Made by a program: the position numbers and the translations under genes. Below the pieces are notes generated by a model. That model was given only the letters and a program-made list of their open reading frames with translations, had not been told where the DNA came from and made no database searches. From Hoylesella marshii DSM 16973 = JCM 13450 (GTDB lineage Bacteria > Bacteroidota > Bacteroidia > Bacteroidales > Bacteroidaceae): a stretch of 58,659 nt of DNA. The stretch lies in contig NZ_GL397214.1 in the NCBI RefSeq assembly GCF_000146675.1, positions 2,212,747 to 2,271,405 on the forward strand, in the 5' to 3' direction. Within the stretch, counting starts at the first letter, position 1, and each line of letters begins with the position of its first letter. Shown here piece by piece: positions 9,072 to 17,800 of the stretch.

Positions 9072-9503
9072 CTAAAAAGACCGTCCTTCACCACACGTGG
9101 GACACAATCCTTTCAACACGTAATTCACACTGCTCAACGTGAAGCCATCGGGCAACGGCACCACGGGTACGGCTATATGTTTCAAACAAAAGGTGCGATG
9201 GCACTTCGTACAGTAGAAATGGGTATGTTCAAACTCCACACTGCAATCGCAATCATCGGCACAAACAGCATATTTCAGCGACCCCGACCCGTCGTCGATG
9301 GCATGTATGAGCCGGTGGAGCAGGAATAGCGACAAGGTGCGCGATATGGTCGACTTATCTATCGTGGGTAACAAGACCTCGAGCTGCGGCAATGAAACGG
9401 CCTCGTCGCCCCGCATCATCTCGCGCAGGATGAGCAATCGCGTCGCCGTGGGTCTGATATCACGCAAGGCCAACTTATCCAAATAGTACTGTTCGTCTGT
9501 CAT
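9072..9503 (-). CDS. Fur-family transcriptional regulator
   Basis: A 143-residue metal-responsive repressor. Residues about 15-65 form the winged helix (RPTATRLLILREMM ... STISRTLSLF); the dimerisation domain has H93/H95 (EHTHFYC) and two Cys pairs, C98-x2-C101 and C134-x2-C137, the usual structural zinc site of Fur/Zur/PerR proteins. The start at 9503 gives MTDEQYYLDKLALR, the standard family N-terminus; an upstream in-frame ATG adds an unlikely 24 residues. It follows the P-type ATPase gene on the same strand after 84 bp, so the pair is probably one transcript. Neighbouring a zinc/cadmium exporter suggests a Zur-like role, though Fur-type control of an exporter is unusual. Which metal it senses cannot be read from the sequence. 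Confidence 0.88.
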   Translation of the reverse strand: MTDEQYYLDKLALRDIRPTATRLLILREMMRGDEAVSLPQLEVLLPTIDKSTISRTLSLFLLHRLIHAIDDGSGSLKYAVCADDCDCSVEFEHTHFYCTKCHRTFCLKHIAVPVVPLPDGFTLSSVNYVLKGLCPTCGEGRSF

Positions 9504-9587
9504 GCTTCTATAGTGCAAATGGTATTTTTGAAACAATAAGAACAAATTCTGTGCCCGGAAACTCCCGCAGTGCAACTCAGAATGTCT

Positions 9588-11468
9588 CTAATTCCGCGGT
9601 ATTTGCATTACCCTCATGGCATTGAGCACACAGAGCAAGGCCACTCCCGTATCGGCAAAGACCGCGCCCCAAAGGTTGGCCATACCAAATAAACCCAGCA
9701 ACATGACGAGCACCTTTACACCTATGGCAAACACGATATTCTGATAAACGATGCGACGGGTGCGACGGCTGATAGCGATAGCCTCTGATACTTTTGAGGG
9801 CTGGTCTGTCTGTATGATAACATCGGCCGTTTCTATAGCCATGTCTGCCCCTAATCCTCCCATTGCTACACCTACATGGCTGAGTGCCAGAACAGGTGCG
9901 TCATTGATGCCGTCGCCCACAAAAGCCACGCGCAATCCCTGTTTCTTCAGTGATTCTATATGAGCTACTTTGTCGGCGGGTAGCAGATTGCCGTAACTGT
10001 TTCCGATACCTAAGTCTGCCGCTACTTCCTCCACGAGCGCTTGTTTGTCACCCGATAAGATATGGATATGCGAAAGTCCAAGGCCACGGAGCTGTTTGAT
10101 GGCTCGCGGAGCGTCGTCTTTTGGCTGATCGCTCAGGATGATATGGCCGCGATAAATGCCGTCGCAGGCGCATGCTATCAGCGTCTCGGCAATATCTGTC
10201 AAGGCTTTCGGGTAGTCCACTGCCTCTCTCTCCAACAGGCGGAGTGTACCCACGAGCCATCGGGAACCGTTGGCTTCGGCCGTCAGTCCGTAACCGGGCA
10301 CGTCTTTCACCGTCACTTCCACGTCGCCGTTACCCACTGCTGCTATCACACGGGCGATAGGATGGTTGCTCTGTTGCTCAATGGCCGCTACCACATCCAG
10401 CTCTGCCGGAGTCAGCCCCTCGATTTGCCGGATGGAGAAAGTACCGGTGGTCAACGTACCGGTCTTGTCAAACACCACTGCGTCTACCTCCGTCATGGCA
10501 TCCAGACTGTTGCTGCCCTTGAACAAGATGCCGCGCTTCGAACCTGTACCTATACCGGCAAAGTAGCTCAAAGGCACGCTGACAACCAACGCACAGGGGC
10601 AAGAGATAACAAGGAATACCAATGCACGATGAAACCATGTAGCAAAAGCATAGTCTGCCATGCCGCCGACCATCGATACAACCCACGGCAACACCACGGT
10701 GAGTGTGGCCAGAGCAATGACGATGGGCGTATAGATGCGGGCAAACTTACGGATGAAAAGCTCCGTAGGTGCCTTGCGTTCCTGTGCTTCCTCTACCATC
10801 TTCAGGATGCGCGACACGGCACTTTCGCCTGCCGGACGCACAACGCGGAGCCTCACAAGACTGTCTGTCGCTATCATGCCGGCCAACACTTCGCGGCCTG
10901 TTTCTATGAGGCGGGGTACGCTCTCACCGGTCAATGCCGCCGTGTTGAACGATGCATCGGCCGTCAGCAACACTCCGTCGAGGGGCACACGCTCACCGGC
11001 CTTCACTTCTATCGTATTGCCTACCGCTACCTCTTCGGGGCACTTCTTCACGCGTTGCCCGTCTTCCATCACAACAGCCCCCTCCGGCTTAAACGCCACA
11101 AGGCTACGGATATGCTCTCGGGCACGGTCTGCCGCCCTGTCTTGCAACATCTCTCCCACGCAGTACAGTAACATCACGCCCACTGCCTCGGGATATTCGC
11201 CGATACAGAACGCACCGATAGAGGCTATCGTCATCAGCATGAACTCGCTGAAGACATCGCCTTTCAAAGCCCATTCCACGGCCTCTTTTATCACGGGAAT
11301 ACCTACCGGCAGATAAGCCACCACATACCACACGAAAGCAAATACGGGATGAGCAAACCCCGACACCCCGACCCACGAGGCCACAAGCCCCGTCGTCAGC
11401 AGTCCGGCCGACAACCATAATTGCCATGCTTTCAAACCTTCTTCCTCTTCTTTTTCTTCTGTTGCCAT
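9588..11468 (-). CDS. P1B-type heavy-metal ATPase (Zn/Cd/Pb type)
   Basis: A 626-residue inner-membrane metal pump of the ZntA/CadA kind. Motifs in order: TGES (180-183, actuator), SCPCALVVSVPL with CPC at 290-292 (transmembrane metal site of P1B-2 pumps), DKTGTLT (334-340, phosphorylated aspartate), SNHP (367-370) and GDGINDAP in the P domain. There is no N-terminal HMA (CxxC) domain; the tail is instead MATEEKEEEEG, an acidic stretch that might bind metal loosely. The start at 11468 was chosen because the longer reading crosses the promoter. A -7 box lies only 23 bp upstream, so the leader is very short. Expected job: export of zinc, cadmium or lead from the cytoplasm. Confidence 0.9.
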   Translation of the reverse strand: MATEEKEEEEGLKAWQLWLSAGLLTTGLVASWVGVSGFAHPVFAFVWYVVAYLPVGIPVIKEAVEWALKGDVFSEFMLMTIASIGAFCIGEYPEAVGVMLLYCVGEMLQDRAADRAREHIRSLVAFKPEGAVVMEDGQRVKKCPEEVAVGNTIEVKAGERVPLDGVLLTADASFNTAALTGESVPRLIETGREVLAGMIATDSLVRLRVVRPAGESAVSRILKMVEEAQERKAPTELFIRKFARIYTPIVIALATLTVVLPWVVSMVGGMADYAFATWFHRALVFLVISCPCALVVSVPLSYFAGIGTGSKRGILFKGSNSLDAMTEVDAVVFDKTGTLTTGTFSIRQIEGLTPAELDVVAAIEQQSNHPIARVIAAVGNGDVEVTVKDVPGYGLTAEANGSRWLVGTLRLLEREAVDYPKALTDIAETLIACACDGIYRGHIILSDQPKDDAPRAIKQLRGLGLSHIHILSGDKQALVEEVAADLGIGNSYGNLLPADKVAHIESLKKQGLRVAFVGDGINDAPVLALSHVGVAMGGLGADMAIETADVIIQTDQPSKVSEAIAISRRTRRIVYQNIVFAIGVKVLVMLLGLFGMANLWGAVFADTGVALLCVLNAMRVMQIPRN

Positions 11469-11490
11469 ATCTTTTTTTTCTTCTTTATTG

Positions 11491-11498
11491 CAAAGATA
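11491..11498 (-). promoter_or_regulatory. -7 box of the P-type ATPase/Fur operon
   Basis: The minus strand reads TATCTTTG, a good TAnnTTTG match, 23 bp before the ATPase start. Confidence 0.65.
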
Positions 11499-11756
11499 GT
11501 AAAAAAACGGCTGCAACTCGGTTGCAAACATCATCTGACACTTGTTTTCTCTGCCGATATATTTCCCCGCATCCACTTTCCCTGCGGCAAAAGCAGCCGG
11601 CAGGCCATCCGAACCATCATCCCCTTTCGTTCAACTCCTTTCGCTCATGGAAGCAGATGGGAAAAATCGCTGTCAGCCATCGTCATCCATCGCAGACCAT
11701 AGAAAAACACACCATCACTCATCATCTTCTACAGACACCGATAAATAACCTCCCTT
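11499..11756. other. Intergenic stretch upstream of the ATPase promoter
   Basis: No gene or RNA is recognisable here. Short frames exist on the plus strand but have no family resemblance or ribosome-binding site. The region merges into the repeat array that follows. Confidence 0.5.
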
Positions 11757-11760
11757 TTTA

Positions 11761-12200
11761 ATATCGAAAACTACGGCCGATGATAGTTAAACCAATTATT
11801 TAGTATCGAAAACCACGGCCGACGATGGTTAACCAATCATTTAGTATCGAAAACCACGGCCGATGATAGTTAAATTAATTATTCAGTATCGAAAACCATG
11901 GCCGATGGTGGTTAAATGCCTAAAATAGTATCATCGGCCACGGCCGACGCAAATAAAACTTAATAAGAACCATCGTCGGCCATGGCCGACGATGGTAAAT
12001 TGATCATTATGTATCGGAATCTACGGCCTCTGACGGTTAAATCAATTATTTAGTATCGGAAACCATGACCGACGATAGTTAATTAGACAATTCAGTATCA
12101 GAAACTACGGGCGCCGATGGTTAAATGTTTAAAATACCATCGGCGTCCATGGGCGCTGCAAATGAAAGTTAATGTAAAGTATCGGAGTCCATAGGCGCGG
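11761..12200. repeat. 41/42-bp degenerate tandem array A2 with inverted units
   Basis: Copies of the unit start AGTATCGAAAACCACGGCC at or near 11761, 11803, 11844, 11886, 11928, 12011, 12053, 12095 and 12179. The steps are 41 or 42 bp, or twice that where a unit is diverged or inverted. Units share GTATCG(A/G)AAACCAyGGCC, then GA(C/T)GATrGTTAA, then an A/T-rich tail. Between 11930 and 12000 the unit is inverted and forms a perfect 28-bp palindrome (about 11970-11997, arms ACCATCGTCGGCCA). The array is older-looking than the other 41-bp arrays. Confidence 0.88.
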
Positions 12201-12550
12201 GTACTAAAAATCAGTAGGAAGTAATCGCACCGATGGGCGAATAGGGAATCATCACTCGCGAACGATGATTTCTCATGGCGAATGGAGGTAAAAGGCGGGA
12301 GAAACGGGTGGCGGGCACCCGTGAGGATGGGTGAACGTGAAAACGAGTATCATGCGTGTGGCACGATACTCGTCGGGGGGGTGCTGTAGCGTTGGAATTA
12401 GCTCTGCAAGGGTGTTTGGAGTTTCATGTCCTGTATGAATGATTCATGTTCGGATAAAACGATCATTCCGAACCCGCGTAATGAAAGGATTTATTCCCGA
12501 TTGGAGCTGATGGCAAGGCCTATCGTTTTCGGCTACAATCGGGCATACGG
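12201..12550. other. Intergenic stretch with two hairpins after tamL
   Basis: No gene is recognisable. It contains one hairpin with arms ACGGGTG and CACCCGT (12304-12322) and a stronger one (12344-12372, listed separately). Neither strand shows the conserved cores I know for SRP RNA, RNase P RNA or tmRNA. Confidence 0.45.
12344..12372 (-). terminator. Possible terminator for the tamB-tamL transcript
   Basis: Arms CGAGTATC and GATACTCG with an inner TGC/GCA pairing. On the minus strand the stem is followed by TTTTCACG, only four T in a row, about 180 bp after the tamL stop. A weak or bidirectional structure is also possible. Confidence 0.45.
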
Positions 12551-14866
12551 TCAGAACGGATAGCCGATGGCGAGGTGCAAACTATGACTGTCTTTGAAGC
12601 TCGGCATGTTGTAGAAGCCTGATTTATACGGCACATGCAACCCCACGCCCCAGTCTATGCGCAACACGAAGAAGTCGAGGTCGTAGCGTAGTCCTAAGCC
12701 TGTGCCTAATGCCATATCCGCAAGCAGGCGTTTTGCTTTGAAAGTAGATTGAGTGCGATACCCGTCGTTGCGCAGTGCCCATACGTTGCCGGTATCGAGA
12801 AAAATGGCACCATAGAGGTTGCCGAAGAGGCGCGGACGGTATTCTATGTTGGCTTGAAACTTGATATCGCCGGTATGGTCGAGATAGGCCATGCGGCTAT
12901 TGTCTGTATGGTATCTGCCGGGACCGATGCTGCGCACACTGAAAGCACGTATGCTGTTGGCACCCCCCACGTAGAACTGTTCGCTATACGGAACGGCTGA
13001 GGAGTTGCCGTAACTCCACGCGATGCCGGCATCGGCGTATGCCACCACCTGTGAGCGTGCTCCCACGCGCCATGTTTTGCGCAGCGCGGTTTCAATTTTA
13101 ACGAATTGTGCATAGGGGTTTTTGAACAGTCGTTTGTTTTTCGTTGCCCATTTTCTGCCGCTGATGATGTAGCCCAACGACAGGAGGTTGGCCGATTCGC
13201 TCACCATGGCTTCCCATCTGATGGGGTTGGCATAGTTGGCCGGACTTGTATAGGTGTAGGCATAGCGCATCTTTGGAATCAACTGGTCGGCCATGGAGAC
13301 CTTGAGGTAAGGGTTATTTTGCTCCAATCGGATGTATTCCGCGCTGCGCGAGGTCATGAACTCGTATTGTAGGATGAGGGGGCTGACCTCGTGGAGAGAT
13401 ACGGGATTGGGTTGGAAGTTGTAGGTGAGTTGTCCTGCCACGATGTGACGTTTGAAGTAAACGGCACGGTTAATCACCTCCGTAGATGCTTTCAGCACGG
13501 TGGAAGGCGTGGTGTAAAACGTGCGTTTGTGGAAGAAAGGCAGCAGCAGGCGCGGCAATTCCAGCGACGCATCTCCACCATAAGAGTAGGAATGAAGTCC
13601 CGACTTTGCGCCATCGTTGCGGCGGCCTATCTGCCAATCGTAGGAACCTTTGAGGTTGATGTCTAACTTCTCGCCTCCCCGGAACGCATTGCGCTTCGTG
13701 AAGCCTACCACTAATTCAGGTCCCAAGTAGCCGCTGGTTTTGCCTTTCATGTTGGTTTCCACGTAGAAATCGTAGGGTTTGTCGAGCAGACAGTTGAGCG
13801 CGAGGTCGAGCGTATCGCAGGTTTGGGAACTGTCGCGCGGGGTGAATTGGAAGTCTACCATGGCAAATACAGAGTTGCTACCCAGTTTGTTGGCCGACTG
13901 CAGATAGTTGTCGTAGCTGTATAGCTGTCCGGAATGGAACTTGAGGTTGTTGATAAAGATACGGGCGCGTAGCTTAGGCCGGCGGCCGTTGTAGTGGATG
14001 GTGAGGTCTCGGCGGCGGGTAGAATCTCTCAGCACTTCGCCAAAAGACTTCCGCAGGCTCAGGTCTATTTTGCCGATATACCACTTGCGCTTGGCTATCT
14101 CTGGGATGCCACCGGCCAATTGAAAGTGCAGCTGCACTCGTCCGGGCACCATCAGGGTGTCGGCCAAATAGGAAGAATAACCGGGTTGATAGTAATAAAA
14201 GCCGTTGTTACGGAACAATGTACTGATGCGGTTACGCTCTGCGTCGAGCGAAGCCACCTCGAACGCATCGCCCCGCTTTATGATTGCCTCTTTGCTCGTA
14301 CTGTCCAAGAGATGGCGCGCAACGGGAGGAAAGTTCAGATACTCTATGGAATCGAGTGTAAAGAGGTGTCCCAAATCCACGGTATAGCCTATCTTGCTCT
14401 TGCGTGGATTCTGCTGCGGAACCTCTTCGTAAAGCACATAACCGCGGAAATAGCCATGATTCCGCAATACCGATTGTGCCACCGAAGCACGAAGCGCAGG
14501 GTTTACCCAACTCATCAGAACGGGAGGCTTACCAAACGAACGGGTCATCCATTTGGCAAACATCCCGCGGCTCTTCCCAAACGCATTCCATATCCATAGA
14601 CTAACGGGAAAGGGAGTGCGATAGTAGCTACTGCCAAAGAGCGCACCATTGGGTGCAGTAGCGAGGGCTGCTTCTACCTCTTCTTGCGTTTGCTCTGCGT
14701 GACGGTTTTTCTCATAGTTCCTGTATTCTATCTTCTTGAGTCCTACGAAAAGGCGGTCATCCTCGGGTATATTGCGGGTAGAGGAGCATGCCGAAAGGTA
14801 GAGCATGGCGATACAACACAAGGTTGGGTACACCTTATAATATATATAGAAACGGTTATTTTTCAT
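12551..14866 (-). CDS. tamL: TamL: lipoprotein form of the TamA/BamA outer-membrane assembly protein
   Basis: A 771-residue Omp85-superfamily protein. It begins with a lipoprotein signal (hydrophobic stretch ending LSAC, Cys27) rather than a plain signal peptide, the feature that distinguishes Bacteroidota TamL from proteobacterial TamA. POTRA-like segments follow (for example IEYLNFPPVARHLLDS), then a C-terminal 16-strand-type barrel domain with GGANSIRAFSVRSIGPGRY, matching the conserved G-x-x-x-I-R-G-F/Y motif region of surface-antigen D15 proteins. The C-terminus ends in an aromatic residue (AIGYPF), as outer-membrane barrels do. The gene overlaps the end of tamB by 11 bp. Together they are expected to form the TAM complex, which supports outer-membrane protein insertion and possibly lipid transfer. 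Confidence 0.87.
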   Translation of the reverse strand: MKNNRFYIYYKVYPTLCCIAMLYLSACSSTRNIPEDDRLFVGLKKIEYRNYEKNRHAEQTQEEVEAALATAPNGALFGSSYYRTPFPVSLWIWNAFGKSRGMFAKWMTRSFGKPPVLMSWVNPALRASVAQSVLRNHGYFRGYVLYEEVPQQNPRKSKIGYTVDLGHLFTLDSIEYLNFPPVARHLLDSTSKEAIIKRGDAFEVASLDAERNRISTLFRNNGFYYYQPGYSSYLADTLMVPGRVQLHFQLAGGIPEIAKRKWYIGKIDLSLRKSFGEVLRDSTRRRDLTIHYNGRRPKLRARIFINNLKFHSGQLYSYDNYLQSANKLGSNSVFAMVDFQFTPRDSSQTCDTLDLALNCLLDKPYDFYVETNMKGKTSGYLGPELVVGFTKRNAFRGGEKLDINLKGSYDWQIGRRNDGAKSGLHSYSYGGDASLELPRLLLPFFHKRTFYTTPSTVLKASTEVINRAVYFKRHIVAGQLTYNFQPNPVSLHEVSPLILQYEFMTSRSAEYIRLEQNNPYLKVSMADQLIPKMRYAYTYTSPANYANPIRWEAMVSESANLLSLGYIISGRKWATKNKRLFKNPYAQFVKIETALRKTWRVGARSQVVAYADAGIAWSYGNSSAVPYSEQFYVGGANSIRAFSVRSIGPGRYHTDNSRMAYLDHTGDIKFQANIEYRPRLFGNLYGAIFLDTGNVWALRNDGYRTQSTFKAKRLLADMALGTGLGLRYDLDFFVLRIDWGVGLHVPYKSGFYNMPSFKDSHSLHLAIGYPF

Positions 14867-17800
14867 TCGTTTTCGTATTTATCGTATCGGGTTCTACGGG
14901 GGGAATTTCTTGCTTATCGCTTTTGAAGCGCAAGATGTCGCGGAAGTGTTGCAGCTTACGTCGCCAGATGAAGCCGCCACCATACTCACCCACATTGCCT
15001 TCGAGCCAATCGTAGCTGTTGCGGTTGTAGAACAGTTTGACGTAGCGGTTGGAAGTGGCACCGAGACGATACTCGAAGGCTACGTTGTCGAAGAAGGTGT
15101 TGTTCTGGTTGTACACGTCGTTGCCGGTAGAAACCTTGCCACCCACGACGATACGCAAGCGGTTGTTCCAAAACCTCTTGGCGAACTTGAAAGAGTAGTC
15201 GGTGTGTATGCTGCCCGATGCGTCTGTGGAGTTGTCCATGCCGAAACTTACATCGAGCGTGCGAAGAGCGTTGCCCGATATGGTGTTGATTTGGCTGTTG
15301 AGGAACGCGCTTAGTGCACTGTTCATGGTGAAGTTGTTGGTATTGCCATCGGTAAGATACATGCCGGTGGTAAGCATGGTGACAGCTAATTTGCTCCGTT
15401 CCTCTTTCGTCATGGACTGAAGTTCGGTATGCAGTGCCACATCTTCGGGAGCGTCGATAATAAACTCCAAGCCCATATTGGCAAGGGTCTTGGTAATGAT
15501 GACACCACAAGTAAATGTGACCATCCTTGTGTTCACTCCGTCGGTCGATACACCTGCCTTTACCTCTTCGGTAGCAGTGATATTGAGCCGTGGATTCATC
15601 GGGTCTCCGGAAAACTCGATATAGCTTCCATCCTGTATCGTAAACGTTTTCAGCGGGATAACGGGTAGAGAGTATTTCATTTCGCCGTTATTCAGCGTAT
15701 ACTTTCCTGTAAGACGGATGTGGTCTGCAACATTGTATTGCATACGCAAATCGCCGCCTCCCATGAGGTCTACATAGTTAGACTTATCGGTATTGAGCGC
15801 ACAGAGCACGCGTGCTCCTGCATCAATACTCATGGAGACATCCATATTGAAGCCCGTTAATGGCGGACGGTCTACGACGAGAGCCGTAGAATCGGCGAAG
15901 CTCGTAAACTTAACCAATTCGTCTAACTGGTTATCTGTGGTCAGAGGGGAGTCTCTCAGAATGTAGGTAAGGTCGGTTGTACCTAGCACATCAAGCTTAC
16001 CCTTTAAGGATAGGTTATCCAGAGGACCGCGCATCCGTCCGAAGAAATTGACGAATGCTTTGCCGAAGGCTTCGGAACGGGTGCTCTCCTTAGCATCTAT
16101 CAGTAGGTAGTTGGCAGCCCTCATACGCAGGTCGAGGGTCATACGCTCTGTATTAGAGAAGTCTAACTCTCCGTAGGTAGTGAGGGGACTGTCGTTGTGA
16201 GCATACATATTGAAGTTCTCAAAGAGCAGGTGACTGTTGACGATGCGCACGGGGTCGTCGTCGAATCGCAGCTCTATGCCATAGGCTTCGCTCACCATAA
16301 AGGCCGAATCGAGTAGCACTTCACCGTTTACCTGTGGACGACTCATCGTGCCTTTCACGTCTATTTCGCCCTCGGCATATCCTTTGAATCCTATGAGATG
16401 GTCGGGGATGAATCCATTGACCATCGACAGCGGCATGTGGTTCAGACCGAGCTTAGCATTGAGCAATCCGCCACTCTTCGTATCATAAATGCCGCTCAAA
16501 GTACCCACCTCGCGACCGTCGCTATAGAGGAAGCCATCGATGGCATGCGAACCGTCGGTGCGTGGAGTATAGACAAACTCGGTACTCACATTGCCCATCA
16601 GGCTCTTTTCATACGATAGGTTCTTGACTGAAATGGCCGACGAGATAGAGACATCTGTCTTTGTTTGTATGACGTGAAAGTCACCGTTCATCACACCGGA
16701 CATATCCGGAGTATAAGGGATGACGGACATCACCTTCTCTAAATCGAAACTGTTCAGTGAGACGGTTATATCTTGCAGGACATCGTGGTTGTCATCATTG
16801 GTATAGACCTGCACACCCGTACCATCGTCGGCACGCAACTTCACATTGGCCGATACGCGACGGTCGTCGGAAAGGTACACGTAGTTGCTGTCGTTCACAT
16901 GGAAAGTCTTATAGCCCAATATGGCTGTGGAGTCGCTTATCTGTAGCCTCATGCCGTTAGGTTCCACAGAAGCAGCGAGGTCGATACCGATACCCAGCTG
17001 ACCTTTGCCGTCGTAGAGACGCGATGTGAGCGACGCTCCTTTTTCATGGAGTGCACCATTGAATAGCGCATTAAACACGTATTGCTTGTTTTTCTTGTTG
17101 TTGCGCACCTGCCCCTGATAGCTCATGCCATGGGCATCGGACAGGATGTTGAAGCGCACGGTGTCGAGCTGCACACTGTCTACCGTAAGGGCTTCGATGT
17201 ATGCATCGCCGTTGAGACCCGCCACGGGCGACGAGGTCATGTTGATGCGTGCGGCTTGCCATTCACAGCAATACCGTCGCAACATCTTTACAAACATATT
17301 GTCGTTGCCGGCCGTCAAGTAGAGATGTGCCTGCGGAAGCCGCGCACGGAAGCGTTCTTGGTCGATATGTCGTGCTTTCAGTTGCCGTCCCACCTCCTGC
17401 CACAACAGGTTGCCCTGCTTCATCAACCGTCGGTATCCGCCCCGCGCATTGAGTTCTATGTGGAAATCGCCACAGTCGGCCTTGGCATAGGTGGTATCCC
17501 GACGGGTCATGGCATCGAGCACGATGTCTTGTGGGCGGTGGGGTTTCTCCTTTTCATATACCGTGAGGTCGCTCATCAATCCCTGCACGCGGTAGTATTC
17601 ATTCATATCGGAAGCCATGTCTACATGGGCACAGAGTGAGACGACGAGTGGCTGCTCCGTAAGTCGGAGGTGGTAGAGGTCGGCCTTCTTCAGGTCACAG
17701 GCCAATGTGCCTTGCACGTTCTTTCTTCCTAACAAAGCAGAGAAGTCTATCCTGCCATCAAGTAAAGGATTATGGCTATCGACACTTACCTGTGCTTTCC

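Noticed and set aside
10062..11171. 369-residue plus-strand reading frame antisense to the P-type ATPase
   Set aside because: The opposite strand carries all P1B ATPase motifs; the plus-strand product resembles nothing.
12201..12550. Structured RNA (SRP RNA, 6S RNA or RNase P) between the array and tamL
   Set aside because: Hairpins exist, but none of the conserved sequence cores that I know for these RNAs is visible.
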